Below are positions 34,461 through 43,326 of a DNA stretch of 64,000 bases, piece after piece. Position 1 is the first letter of the stretch, and the number at the start of each line of letters is the position of its first letter. The stretch is from Verrucomicrobiota bacterium (GTDB lineage Bacteria > Verrucomicrobiota > Verrucomicrobiia > Verrucomicrobiales > Akkermansiaceae): assembly GCA_017301995.1 (NCBI GenBank), contig JAFLEH010000001.1, positions 414,135 through 478,134 of the forward strand. The letters run 5' to 3'. The notes beneath the pieces were generated by a model. It saw only the letters and a list, made by a program, of their open reading frames with translations, searched no databases and was not told the origin of the DNA. A program made the position numbers and the translations under genes.

Positions 34461-34737
34461 TCATTCTTTCGCAGGAGCCAACGACTTCCTCCACTGCTCC
34501 GCCCTTTCCGGATCAGTGTCCTTGATCTGCTCGATCAGCACCTTCGCCCCGGCGTCGCGGGCGGGACCGACCGCCTGCTTGGACAGCCACTCGCTCGCGG
34601 CCACCGGATCGGCCTTCATCCAGGAGGTCATCAGCCCCTGATACCCTTTCGCCGAATCCGCCTCCGGCAGCCTCTCGACCCAATCTCGGGCGGCGGACAA
34701 ATCCTGCTTCGCCCAAGTCGCCACCGTGGCATTGAGC
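34461..34737 (-). repeat. conserved 3' coding cassette, copy C
   Basis: Third copy of the cassette, slightly more diverged, and differing completely in the last few codons and the adjacent non-coding DNA. Confidence 0.8.
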
Positions 34738-35951
34738 ATTTCCTGACGGAAATCGCTGCCAATCTTTTCCGACAGTATTGGATCTTCAAGGATCTTCACT
34801 GCGTTCTCAGGCTGTTGTAGAGCGGATGTGCGCGCAATTTCACGGTAAATATCAAGCTGCTGCCCAGAACTCGCGCGATTCGCAAGTTCGAGCGCGCCGG
34901 CAAGATCGACGGATGACAGAGAACGAACAACCCCTCTTGTGGCCAATACCGAATCCGCTTCGCTAACATTCTCCAATTTTCTGATAGCTTCTTCCGTATT
35001 TGTGACCGCGAACTGCTCGTAGAAATCCATCACTATGCGATCTCTCAGCTTTGAGGAAGGCAGTGAATCAACAACTTTCTTTATCTGGTCAAAGTTCTCC
35101 GCGGCACCACTGATAAGCAATCGCTGAAACGCCTCACTATTCGAGGATGTTAGCGGTGTCTTGGAGAGAGTTTCATAGAAAAACCCCGATGCATATTTAC
35201 GTAGGAGGTGTGAAACCGAAATGTCAAAGACCGCATTGACGGCATCGGTTTCAGGAAGTTGGCGGGCGAGTTCCATGATTTTCAAGCCGTCCCCCGAGAA
35301 TCCGAGGTATCGAAAGTGCTGTGCGAGCGCCTGATCCCGACTGCTTTGCTTCCCCATCATGGCAAGGACCTTAAGTGTCGTAGCAACATCATTATCAGGC
35401 ACGGATGCGATCCCGATAAGACCAGCATCCCTCTCCTTGAGTGGTAGCCGCGCAACCACCTCCAGCGATTTCTCAATTCCGTTACGGGCCATGAAGTCGT
35501 AAAACACCGTAACCAATATCGGGCTGCCAACAGCGGATGTCTTCCCTTCAGCCAGTCTGATCGCCGCATCGGCATCGTAGCGGGAGAGCGCCACCAACGC
35601 GTCGCCAAGCTCATTCTTAAGAGACCGATCATTCGCGTGCTCGTCGATCCAACGAATCAACTCCTCGGGGTTCTCCCGTGCAATTTGTTCGAGATCATCC
35701 CAGATTCCCTTCCCGGGCTCAGAAGCGGCCCTTTCCGTGATGGATTTCAACACTTTTCGCACACTGTCCACATCGTGACTGCCGCCCACAGCCGAATGGC
35801 CACCCGAAGCATCCTCCCGACGGGACGTCACACCTCCGGGCATGGCCTCACGATTGCCCTGTCTATCGCAACCGCCGACCAAGATGATGCCCACAACCCC
35901 AAGCAGGAGACCACCGGAACAATGCGGAACCCATTTGAATTCACGACGCAT
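34461..35951 (-). CDS. helical-repeat lipoprotein with conserved C-terminal cassette (array member 4)
   Basis: About 496 aa from the ATG at 35951 (MRREFKW). The signal runs GLLLGVVGIILVGGC followed by D, a lipobox. The body contains alpha-helical repeats (ENPEELIRWIDEHA, DAAIRLAEG) and ends in the shared cassette, with a different last few residues (SLAPAKE rather than SLTPPAAK). It is the first gene of the array and starts about 90 bp before the stop of the upstream 36039 gene, so the array may have its own promoter there. Confidence 0.65.
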   Translation of the reverse strand: MRREFKWVPHCSGGLLLGVVGIILVGGCDRQGNREAMPGGVTSRREDASGGHSAVGGSHDVDSVRKVLKSITERAASEPGKGIWDDLEQIARENPEELIRWIDEHANDRSLKNELGDALVALSRYDADAAIRLAEGKTSAVGSPILVTVFYDFMARNGIEKSLEVVARLPLKERDAGLIGIASVPDNDVATTLKVLAMMGKQSSRDQALAQHFRYLGFSGDGLKIMELARQLPETDAVNAVFDISVSHLLRKYASGFFYETLSKTPLTSSNSEAFQRLLISGAAENFDQIKKVVDSLPSSKLRDRIVMDFYEQFAVTNTEEAIRKLENVSEADSVLATRGVVRSLSSVDLAGALELANRASSGQQLDIYREIARTSALQQPENAVKILEDPILSEKIGSDFRQEMLNATVATWAKQDLSAARDWVERLPEADSAKGYQGLMTSWMKADPVAASEWLSKQAVGPARDAGAKVLIEQIKDTDPERAEQWRKSLAPAKE

Positions 35952-36038
35952 CTGTAATGTTTGCAGCGACATAGCTAACGAATTGACGATCCAAACCAGG
36001 AGCTTATCCATGTTCATCCGTGTTCTCCGCGGGTTTTT

Positions 36039-37337
36039 CTAACGCACCGGGCTTTCCTTGGGTTTTTTCGCGAGTTTCACTTCCAGCCAGAGGCCGCTCA
36101 GGCAGAGGTCCTCGAATTTCGTGCCGGGCCATACTTCGTCGAAGACCAGTCTGATGGTTTTCACCGGTTTGTCGTAGCCGCCGGCGGGGATGCGGCAGGT
36201 GACCGGGGCGTCCGGGATCTCGGCGTGGACCTTGTGTTCGCCGTTGAGGATCATGGTCACTTTTTTCGGGCGGGCGTTGGCTTGGAACAGGCCGGGGGAT
36301 TTTTGAAATCCGGGACTCAACGCCAGTGCCAACAGAGGCTTGGCGGATTTCGGGCGGATCTCCAGCCATTCGCCCGCGCCGGGGCCCGGCGCTCCTTCGG
36401 ACCACACGCCCGGATGCTCGGTTAGATTCTCCGGGCCGTACGTTTTCCCGTCCTGCGGCGGCAGCACCGAACTCGCCTTGGCGGTGTAGTCGGTGCTCGT
36501 GTAATACCAGCGTCCGTTGCGTTCGTGGTTCAGCCGCCCCTCGCCGGAGAAGCTTTTGACCTCGGGTTCCACCTCGGCCTGGATGTCATCGGCCAGCGTG
36601 GGTTCGAGGTTCTCGAAATTCCAAACCCAGGATTCTCCCTCCTTGCGGAAGCGGTTGACCGGACCGAGCACTTTCAGCTCGGCCGGATCGATGCCCACGG
36701 GTTTCAGCACGACGCGTCCCCGCGCGATACTTCCTCCCCAACAGGCGCCGGTGGAGAGCCGGTAGGTTAACACCGCGCGGCTCATGGTGCCGTTGTCGCT
36801 AACATGGAATCCGCTCTGGGCGTAGCCGCTGCGGAAGCGGATCAGCACCGGCTTTTCCTCGTTCGCGGCGAAGACCAGCTCGCTCACGAACCAGCCGCGC
36901 AATCCGGCGAGGCGCTTGTCAGGCGGGGTGCCCGCCTTCGGTTTGGGCTCCGGCTCCCACTTGGCCTTCACCGCCTGGCCACCGGCGGTGAGTTGGTAGT
37001 TCTGGCAGTGCCGGGGCACACCGGATGGCGGCACGAACGTACCATCCTCCCGGATCGCCTCATCGCCCGGCGTCTCATCCACCGGGAAACCGAACCGCAC
37101 CTTCACCTTCTTCGCGGTTTCGTTGCGCATCAGGTAGCGCACCTCGACCTCGGCCGCCTCCGGACCCACCCGCGCGGTGAGCTGCTCATCGAGAATCCGC
37201 ACGTTTTCCGTGGCCTTCGGCTCGAACCCCGCCACATCGCCGCCCACCGCTCCTCCACGCTGATAGCCACCGCCATTGGCGAACACACCAACCGTCGAAA
37301 CAAAAAGGCCTAACCCGATAGGAATCGCTCGCTTCAT
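36039..37337 (-). CDS. secreted protein with N-terminal DUF4424-like region and C-terminal NADase-type glycan-binding-like domain
   Basis: A 432-aa protein with a signal peptide (cut after GVFA). The N-terminal half is beta-rich (VRILDEQLTARV, VEVRYLMRNETAKKVKVRFGFPVDE) and resembles DUF4424-type domains, in which an exported protein reports on surface integrity. The last 110 residues (GAGEWLEIR, SPGFQKSPGLFQANARPKK, then VRLVFDEVWPGTKFEDLCLSGLWL) match the pattern of discoidin-like NADase-type glycan-binding domains. Together this suggests binding to an external glycan. Assignments are by recognised motifs only. Confidence 0.6.
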   Translation of the reverse strand: MKRAIPIGLGLFVSTVGVFANGGGYQRGGAVGGDVAGFEPKATENVRILDEQLTARVGPEAAEVEVRYLMRNETAKKVKVRFGFPVDETPGDEAIREDGTFVPPSGVPRHCQNYQLTAGGQAVKAKWEPEPKPKAGTPPDKRLAGLRGWFVSELVFAANEEKPVLIRFRSGYAQSGFHVSDNGTMSRAVLTYRLSTGACWGGSIARGRVVLKPVGIDPAELKVLGPVNRFRKEGESWVWNFENLEPTLADDIQAEVEPEVKSFSGEGRLNHERNGRWYYTSTDYTAKASSVLPPQDGKTYGPENLTEHPGVWSEGAPGPGAGEWLEIRPKSAKPLLALALSPGFQKSPGLFQANARPKKVTMILNGEHKVHAEIPDAPVTCRIPAGGYDKPVKTIRLVFDEVWPGTKFEDLCLSGLWLEVKLAKKPKESPVR

Positions 37338-37389
37338 GCTGGCAAGCTACCCGATCCGGGCCGCCGCGGCAAGCACGATCCGGATAATC

Positions 37390-37629
37390 TCAATGCTGGC
37401 AGAGTTTTGACTCGTCGATCGTCATGCCATCTTCTTCGATGCGGAACTTGCCTTTCGACATCAGGAAATCCACCAGGCCATCGGCGGTCAGCCCCTCGGC
37501 CGAGCAGGTGTGAAACCTGGCGTCCGCACCAAACCGCCCGCCAATCGCCGCCACCAACCCTCCACGGGTATAGCTCAGGCCCGAACCCACGATCATTTCG
37601 ATCACGTCATGTCCATGAATGCTCTCCAT
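37390..37629 (-). CDS. YecH-family metal-binding protein (DUF2492)
   Basis: A 79-aa protein from the ATG at 37629. ESIHGHDVIEMI, GRFGADARFHTCSAEGLTA, LVDFLMSKGKF and the end SKLCQH match the YecH/DUF2492 family over its full length, including the conserved His and Cys residues thought to bind metal. The frame is open for 25 more codons upstream, but those do not resemble the family. Role in the cell is unknown. It is followed upstream on the same strand by the TerB-like gene. Confidence 0.8.
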   Translation of the reverse strand: MESIHGHDVIEMIVGSGLSYTRGGLVAAIGGRFGADARFHTCSAEGLTADGLVDFLMSKGKFRIEEDGMTIDESKLCQH

Positions 37630-37700
37630 GCGCGGGAGGATTTCCGAGCGAACCCGTTTAATCAAGAAGTTTTTTTCTTTATTAGAAAAAACCACCCGGC

Positions 37701-38054
37701 TCACCCGATCAACATCCGCTCCAGCCGGTCGAGGAAATAGCGTTCCCCCGCGTCAATCCCGTCCGCTCCGAGGATGCGGCCGATCCAATCGTAGGCCACG
37801 ATCCCGTGCCCCGCGCCCTTGAGCAGCTTCGCCCGGGACTGGAGAAACTCCTCGGTCTTGGCCTCGCAGTGGGTCACCGCGCTTACGGCCTGATAGGCCT
37901 TGGTCACATCCACCGGCCCGGATCCCCCATGCGACCACCCCAGCGACACGAGCGCCTTCTCCAACACCTCGTTCTCCGGCATGGTTAGCCGGTCGTCCAG
38001 ATTGACGGCTAGAAACAACAGTTCGACGAGCGCCTGCGCGCATTCCTGATTCAT
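37701..38054 (-). CDS. TerB-like helical protein
   Basis: A 117-aa all-helical protein. ALVELLFLAVNLDDRL near the start and ADGIDAGERYFLDRLERML at the end resemble the paired acidic helices of TerB/DUF533-type domains (xxDGxxxxxExxxL). Such proteins are linked to metal or stress responses at the membrane in tellurium-resistance systems, but no other ter gene is present. It lies 71 bp upstream of the YecH-like gene on the same strand. Confidence 0.5.
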   Translation of the reverse strand: MNQECAQALVELLFLAVNLDDRLTMPENEVLEKALVSLGWSHGGSGPVDVTKAYQAVSAVTHCEAKTEEFLQSRAKLLKGAGHGIVAYDWIGRILGADGIDAGERYFLDRLERMLIG

Positions 38055-38299
38055 GGTGCCGCCACCCTACTTTCAGACGGGAATCCCGTCAACCCCGGAT
38101 CGCGGGCCGGCCGTAGGCGTTTTCCGCCACCCTTTGCCCCGAGGATTCTCACCGCCAAGACGCCAAGTCCGCCCGGCCGCCGGCCCTCTTTTCCGATTTT
38201 CCCCAAGCTCCGCATCTCCAGCGACCCACTCACAACCTGTCCCGGAATTCGCCGCGTTTCCCGCTTCCCAAACCCCGGGTTTTCCGTCAGAAACCGGGC
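38055..38299. other. divergent intergenic region
   Basis: A 245-bp gap between the TerB-like gene and the M32 peptidase gene. It contains CACCGCCAAGACGCCAAG near 38150, a short repetitive string like other intergenic tracts in this window, and nothing else that can be supported. Confidence 0.3.
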
Positions 38300-39766
38300 A
38301 TGACAATTTACGACATGGCACGCGAGCACGCGGTGATCGCTTCCTCCGGAGCGATCATCGGTTGGGACCAGGAAACCTATCTGCCTCCGGCCGCGGCGGA
38401 GTTTCGGGCGCGGCAGTTGGCCTGGCTGTCCGCCCGCGGGCACGAACTGGCCACCTCCGACGCCTGGCGCAAGGCGCTCGAAGACGCGGAATCCGCCGAT
38501 CCCGGCGACGATCCGAAGCACACCGCCAACCTGCGCGAGTTGCGCCGCCGCTTCGACCGCGCCACCAAACTGCCCACCGAACTGGTCGCGCGCGCGTCGT
38601 CCGCCTCGTCCCTCGCCAAGCACGCGTGGGCGGAAGCCCGGAAAAACTCGGACTTCGCCGCCTTCGCCCCGCATCTCCGCACGCTGCTGGACCTGGCACG
38701 CGAAAAGGCCGATCTCTGGGGCTATCCTAACGAACCCTACGACGCGTTGCTGGACGCCTACGAGCGCAACACCAGCACCGCCGCCGTGGCCGCGCTGTTC
38801 GACTCGCTCCAGGGGGAACTAACCGCCATCGCCCGCCAGGCGGTGGAGGCGTCCGCCGCCCGCAATCCCTCGCTGCCACCCGGTCCCTATCCGGTCGCGG
38901 CCCAGCAGCGGCTCAACGCGGAAATCGCGGCCGCCATCGGCTTCGATTTCAACGCCGGACGGATCGACACCACCACCCATCCGTTCTGCACCACCCTCGG
39001 CCCGCGCGACGTCCGCCTAACCACGAGATATGATGAAAGCGATTTCACCTCGTCGCTGTTCGGCGTGCTCCACGAGGCGGGACACGGACTCTATGAACAG
39101 GGCCTGCCCGCCGCGGACTTCGGACTGCCAAGCGGCGGCTCGGTTTCGTTAGGCATCCACGAATCCCAATCGCGGCTGTGGGAAAACCACATCGGCCGCT
39201 CCGACGCGTTCTGGCACCATTGGTATCCGGCCGCCTGCCGCGAGTTTCCGCAACTCGCCGGATTTCCGTTGGAGAAATTCCTCGGCTACCTGCGGCGCTC
39301 GGCGTTTTCCGAAATCCGGGTGGAAGCGGACGAGTCCACCTACGATCTCCACATCATCCTCCGCTTCGGACTGGAACGCCGCATGCTCAACGGCACGCTC
39401 GCCGTGGAGGATGTGCCGGACGCATGGAACGAGGGCTTCGCCGCGCTGTTCGGATTCACCCCGCGCGACGACCGCCACGGCTGCCTTCAGGACATCCATT
39501 GGTCGATGGGCGGACTCGGCTACTTCGCCACCTATTCGTTAGGAAATCTCAACGCCGCCCAACTCCACGCCGCCGCCCGCCGCGACCCGGCCATCGCTGC
39601 CGCAAGCGACCGCGCCGACTACGCCCCGCTCCTCGCCTGGCTCCGCGAAAACGTCCACGCCCACGGCGCCACCCTCGACCCCGCCGACCTCATCACCCGC
39701 GCCACCGGCTCCGCTCCCGATCCTCAACCCTACCTCGCCCACCTCAGGCAACGGGCCGGTTATTAA
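38300..39766 (+). CDS. carboxypeptidase M32 (Taq-type metallocarboxypeptidase)
   Basis: A 488-aa cytoplasmic zinc carboxypeptidase that removes C-terminal residues from peptides. The zinc motif is VLHEAGHGLYEQG (HExxH). The family signatures HESQSRLWENHIGR, GTLAVEDVPDAWNEGF and LQDIHWSMGGLGYFATYSLGN are all present, so the enzyme is complete and of normal length. It starts in the middle of the gap after the TerB-like gene and has no signal peptide. Confidence 0.93.
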   Translation: MTIYDMAREHAVIASSGAIIGWDQETYLPPAAAEFRARQLAWLSARGHELATSDAWRKALEDAESADPGDDPKHTANLRELRRRFDRATKLPTELVARASSASSLAKHAWAEARKNSDFAAFAPHLRTLLDLAREKADLWGYPNEPYDALLDAYERNTSTAAVAALFDSLQGELTAIARQAVEASAARNPSLPPGPYPVAAQQRLNAEIAAAIGFDFNAGRIDTTTHPFCTTLGPRDVRLTTRYDESDFTSSLFGVLHEAGHGLYEQGLPAADFGLPSGGSVSLGIHESQSRLWENHIGRSDAFWHHWYPAACREFPQLAGFPLEKFLGYLRRSAFSEIRVEADESTYDLHIILRFGLERRMLNGTLAVEDVPDAWNEGFAALFGFTPRDDRHGCLQDIHWSMGGLGYFATYSLGNLNAAQLHAAARRDPAIAAASDRADYAPLLAWLRENVHAHGATLDPADLITRATGSAPDPQPYLAHLRQRAGY

Positions 39767-39769
39767 GCA

Positions 39770-39900
39770 TGAAATACGAAGCATGAAATCCGAAACGCGA
39801 AAGGAAAGTGCCCTGCAATCCGGCTTTCTATCTTCTGTCTTGGAGCGAAGCGGTCTTCTGTCTTCTGTCTTCTGCCTTCTGTCTCAACGCCATGACCATT
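39770..39900. repeat. two intergenic 7-bp repeat tracts upstream of tmk
   Basis: The first part reads TGAAATA CGAAGCA TGAAATC CGAAACG CGAAAGG (about 39776-39808), with GAA every 7 bp. The second reads TCTTCTG TCTTCTG TCTTCTG CCTTCTG (about 39850-39885), the same CT-rich heptamer found inside the lipoprotein array. The gap from the peptidase stop to tmk is filled by these two tracts. Confidence 0.7.
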
Positions 39901-39905
39901 GACCC

Positions 39906-40511
39906 ATGACTTCCCCCCTCTTCATCGTCATTGAAGGAATCGACGGCACCGGCAAGTCCACCCAGGCGCGGCGGCTGGCGGAGTGGCTGCGCTCGCAAGG
40001 GCGCGAAACCGTCGTCTCCCGCGAACCCACCGATGGCCCATGGGGCCGGAAACTGCGGGAGTCCGCCGCCACCGGACGCCTTTCCCCGCAGGATGAGCTG
40101 GAGTATTTCCTCAAGGACCGCAAGGAACACGTGGATACCCTCATCCGGCCGTCGCTGGCGGAAGGCAAGGTCGTCATTCTCGACCGATACTATTTCTCCA
40201 CCATGGCCTATCAGGGTTGCCGCGGCTTCGATCCTGACGAAATCCGCGCCCGCAACGAGGCATTCGCGCCGCGCCCGGACCTGTTGCTGATCCTCGATCT
40301 GGAAGTGGACGACGCCCTCGCCCGGATCGGCTCGCGCGGCGATTCGGCCAACGAATTCGAGCGCCGCGACGCCCTCCAGCGCTGCCGCGGGATCTTTCTA
40401 TCACTCCAACACGAGCCGTTCGTCCGGGTCATCGACAGCTCCGGCCCGCTGGACGAAGTCACCGCCCGGATCCGCCAGACCCTGATAGAGACCGGCCTAG
40501 CCAGCGCATGA
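39906..40511 (+). CDS. tmk: thymidylate kinase
   Basis: A 201-aa kinase that phosphorylates dTMP to dTDP. The P-loop EGIDGTGKSTQ is near residue 12, REPTDGPWGR near residue 40, and the DRYYFSTMAYQG motif near residue 98 places the DRY/DRH residues. A basic LID-like helix (FERRDALQRCR) follows near residue 150. Length fits the family. The ATG at 39906 begins right after the 7-bp repeat tract. Confidence 0.93.
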   Translation: MTSPLFIVIEGIDGTGKSTQARRLAEWLRSQGRETVVSREPTDGPWGRKLRESAATGRLSPQDELEYFLKDRKEHVDTLIRPSLAEGKVVILDRYYFSTMAYQGCRGFDPDEIRARNEAFAPRPDLLLILDLEVDDALARIGSRGDSANEFERRDALQRCRGIFLSLQHEPFVRVIDSSGPLDEVTARIRQTLIETGLASA

Positions 40512-40596
40512 GGGCCGGAAACTCCTTTGATTGAATTGCCTTCCGTAGAGGCGGTCTATCTCCGCTCCGGTCGCGGTTCCATGATCCTTTCCGGGG

Positions 40597-41232
40597 CTAT
40601 CTGTCGAGGTGAGTGTCGAACAGGGCGGAAAGTTCGCCTGTGAGCTTTTCCCATTCCTCATCCACCGCCGTGACTTCCCCTCTTTTCTCCAACCGCTTTT
40701 CCGTGAAGGAGTAGATGCCGCGGGCAACCAACTCGCCAATCATGCCGCCGAAGGCTGTTCCTCCGCCGAATCCGAACATGATGATGTTCGAGTTGAGACG
40801 ACATCCCGCCAAACCCGCCGCCACGAGGGCGAGAATGCCGAGCACCAGCGCGCCGGTGATGCGGCAGGTCCATTCGATCATGCCGCCGGCCGCGTCCGTC
40901 TTGTCCAAGACCTCATTGTGATAGTGCGCGGTCACGGTGAATGTGTGGAGTTTTCGCGGAGGTTTCTCCTTATAGGAAGTGTCGCTGCCGAAGACGGTGT
41001 TGACTGTCAGGACCGCGCTCCCCTTGCGGATGGCATAGGCACGGTCCGTGTCAAAGCGGTGGGTGACGGTTATTTCGCAGGCGCGCGTTTCCCCGAAAAT
41101 GCCGACAATGCAGGAATGGATGTCTTTTTGATAGATAGCCGTCCGCCGCAGGGCGTCCTCCCTTGAATCCCCGGTGAAATGAACGCTACGCGAGAACTCG
41201 CGTTCGGTCGGGGTATAATTGACATCGGCCAT
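40597..41232 (-). CDS. hypothetical membrane protein
   Basis: About 211 aa from the ATG at 41232 (MADVNYTPTERE). The N-terminal 110 residues are polar and beta-rich (CEITVTHRF, KLHTFTVTAHYH). Two hydrophobic segments follow (LVLGILALVAAGLAGC and IIMFGFGGGTAFGGMIG), and the C-terminus is charged. No family was recognised. It is upstream of a second small membrane protein gene on the same strand, with about 30 bp between tmk and this stop in convergent orientation. Confidence 0.5.
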   Translation of the reverse strand: MADVNYTPTEREFSRSVHFTGDSREDALRRTAIYQKDIHSCIVGIFGETRACEITVTHRFDTDRAYAIRKGSAVLTVNTVFGSDTSYKEKPPRKLHTFTVTAHYHNEVLDKTDAAGGMIEWTCRITGALVLGILALVAAGLAGCRLNSNIIMFGFGGGTAFGGMIGELVARGIYSFTEKRLEKRGEVTAVDEEWEKLTGELSALFDTHLDR

Positions 41233-41352
41233 GGCATTCGTTTCCGCGATTCGACCGGGGGCGGCGTCCAACACCGCTGCCACGGGGACGCTAAACACCT
41301 GGCCCGCCGGTCTGGCGGGCACTTCGAAACGGGTGGGGCGTTCCCGGAGGGC

Positions 41353-41640
41353 TCAGCGCGACTGAACGGGAAAGGCGTTCGAGTGTTGCCTGGCAACGGA
41401 TCCCGCGGTCAACACATTGCCCACGATCGAAACCAGGATCGCCACGGTCCAAATGAGCATGATTTTCTGGACGCCGAGTTTGCCTGCATTCATCCAGCCC
41501 CAAATAAAGGCCCACAAGCCGCAAAGGATGCCGATGATCCCCTGGAGCGGACCGCTCTCGGTCTTGAACATCTTGATCAGAATGAAAATCCAGCAGGCCA
41601 ACGAGGCGAGGCCTCCCAATAAGCTGAGTAATAGTCCCAT
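41353..41640 (-). CDS. small hydrophobic membrane protein
   Basis: A 95-aa protein with three hydrophobic helices (about 2-22, 32-50, 58-80) separated by short loops; no conserved catalytic residue is visible. The layout resembles small integral proteins without assigned function. It precedes the 41232 gene on the same strand. Confidence 0.5.
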   Translation of the reverse strand: MGLLLSLLGGLASLACWIFILIKMFKTESGPLQGIIGILCGLWAFIWGWMNAGKLGVQKIMLIWTVAILVSIVGNVLTAGSVARQHSNAFPVQSR

Positions 41641-41698
41641 GGTGGTAGTGTTTGGTGGTGATTGACACTCCGGCCACTGCAGCGGGAGCTGTCGGGCG

Positions 41699-42145
41699 CT
41701 AGCAATACCAGATTGCCATCCAGCGTGTCAAGGTGTAAACCAGCAGGGTCAAGCCGAACCACAAGGCCCATTTGGTGCGCTGTTCAAAGCGTCCGATGGC
41801 GGCGGCCACCGCGGGCCGATGCCGCGCGGGCACCATCAGTGCGGCGCTCACCACCGTCCAGAATACCAGCAATACCCAGGCGAGCGCGTTGGCCCGCACC
41901 GAGCCCAGCCAATCACCTCGCAAGAGCGCGAAAACACCGTGGGTCATACCGCACCCCGGGCAGGGCAGCCCGGTGACCGAAAGCCACGGACATGGCGGCA
42001 GCGGCAGGTGCAGGGTGGCCAGCAGGCCGTAGATCGCGCCGCCCAGCACCATGCCCCGGCCCAATCGGGCGTTGGCGACCAATACCGCCGCCAGATGCCA
42101 GCGGCTTGGTGGAGGCGGGGTGGTGGGTGAATCGTCAGAATGCAT
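41699..42145 (-). CDS. DUF2752 membrane protein
   Basis: A 148-aa protein from the ATG at 42145; the longer upstream frame is not protein-like. The DUF2752 signature CPGCGMTHG is present near residue 60, followed by two to three transmembrane helices. Members are small membrane proteins of unknown biochemical role, common in Bacteroidetes and Verrucomicrobia. It is on the same strand as the two preceding small membrane protein genes. Confidence 0.8.
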   Translation of the reverse strand: MHSDDSPTTPPPPSRWHLAAVLVANARLGRGMVLGGAIYGLLATLHLPLPPCPWLSVTGLPCPGCGMTHGVFALLRGDWLGSVRANALAWVLLVFWTVVSAALMVPARHRPAVAAAIGRFEQRTKWALWFGLTLLVYTLTRWMAIWYC

Positions 42146-42606
42146 GCGGCGACCGGACGCTAGCACCCTTTTCACCGGATGAAAGCACACATGGTGGAAT
42201 AAATGGGTTCCATTGCCATGAGGTATCGGGTCGGCGATGTGCGCCCTGCGGCCTTGCCGGTCCGGGAGCAATGGGAGACAGCGCTGCCCGCATGATTCGC
42301 GCCTTGTTGCCGCCATTGTTCCGTTCCGGGATGTTGCCGCCTTTCACGGGCAAGATCACCCATTCCCACTGAACACCCGAACCCCTTGGCGTCTTCGTTC
42401 CACTCCGACCATGCGAAATGCATCCGCCTCCTCCGGCGGACGTGGATCTTCCGCACCGCCATCGAGCCCGGGGCATTCACCTCGTGGCGCTTGTCCCGGC
42501 AGAGCCAATGTGATAAAGCCTCCGCAGACAACGTTTCAGATTCCCCGAGTAGCATGTACATTACCTTCCGACAGCGTCCATGGGCGATTCCAACCTCCGA
42601 CACGGC
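42146..42606. other. 461-bp gap upstream of aat without recognisable gene
   Basis: Open frames exist on both strands but none looks like a protein, so I call no gene. It carries a CCCACTGAACACCC string (near 42364) similar to the CCACTGAA strings at 43256-43274 and 57308-57336. Probable divergent promoters for DUF2752 and aat. Confidence 0.4.
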
Positions 42607-43236
42607 ATGAGCGATCTCATTCCGCCGGAGGTGCTGCTGCATGCCTACGCCACCGGGATTTTCCCGATGGCGGACAACGGCGAGATCGGGTGGTATCGGC
42701 CGAAACGGCGGGGGCTGCTGCCGCTGGACGGACGTTTCCACATCCCGCACGGGCTCCGAAGGGCGCTGCGGCGCAATCGGTTCGAACTCCGCTGGAACAC
42801 CGCGTTCGGCGATGTGATGGACGGCTGCGCCGATCGGCCGGATACCTGGATCGATCCGGTCATCCGCGCGTCCTACCTGAAGCTCCACCACCTCGGCTTC
42901 GCGCACTCGGTGGAATGTTGGGACGCGGACGGACTCCAGGGCGGCCTTTACGGCGTCTCGCTGGGCGGCGCGTTTTTCGGCGAAAGCATGTTCTCCCGCA
43001 AAACCGACGCCTCGAAGATCGCGCTTGTGGAACTGGTGCGCCACCTCCGCGCGGCGGGCTTCGTTCTGCTGGACACCCAATGGACCACCTCCCACCTCAA
43101 ACAGTTCGGTGCCTACGAATTGCCCGCCCCGCGTTACGAGGAATCCCTAACCGCCGCCCTGCGGATCACCCCCGCGCTGCCCTTTCCTGCCGGAAACAAA
43201 GCGAACATCAACCCGAAATCCGAAATCCGGAGTTGA
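42607..43236 (+). CDS. aat: leucyl/phenylalanyl-tRNA--protein transferase
   Basis: A 209-aa enzyme that adds Leu or Phe to proteins with N-terminal Arg or Lys, marking them for ClpAP degradation (N-degron pathway). Motifs are ATGIFPMAD, GGLYGVSLGGAFFGESMFS and LLDTQWTTSHLKQFGA. The ATG at 42607 follows the family start better than the two upstream codons. The last dozen or so codons read into an intergenic 7-bp repeat (CGAAATC CGAAATC), so the C-terminal tail is probably not conserved. Confidence 0.9.
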   Translation: MSDLIPPEVLLHAYATGIFPMADNGEIGWYRPKRRGLLPLDGRFHIPHGLRRALRRNRFELRWNTAFGDVMDGCADRPDTWIDPVIRASYLKLHHLGFAHSVECWDADGLQGGLYGVSLGGAFFGESMFSRKTDASKIALVELVRHLRAAGFVLLDTQWTTSHLKQFGAYELPAPRYEESLTAALRITPALPFPAGNKANINPKSEIRS

Positions 43237-43275
43237 TAGAACGCGGGACCCCAGGATTCCCACTGAACCACTGAT
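43209..43275. repeat. 7-bp repeat at the end of aat and CCACTGAA string
   Basis: CGAAATC CGAAATC CGG overlaps the aat stop, followed by CCCACTGAACCACTGATGG. Similar strings occur near 57250 and 57310. Confidence 0.55.
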
Positions 43276-43326
43276 GGCCGCTGCGGGCACCGCAATCCGA
43301 TATCCGCCCATTCGCGGCATCCCGAC

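Noticed and set aside
42172..43095. 307-aa minus-strand gene opposite aat
   Set aside because: It covers aat on the other strand and has no recognisable protein features.
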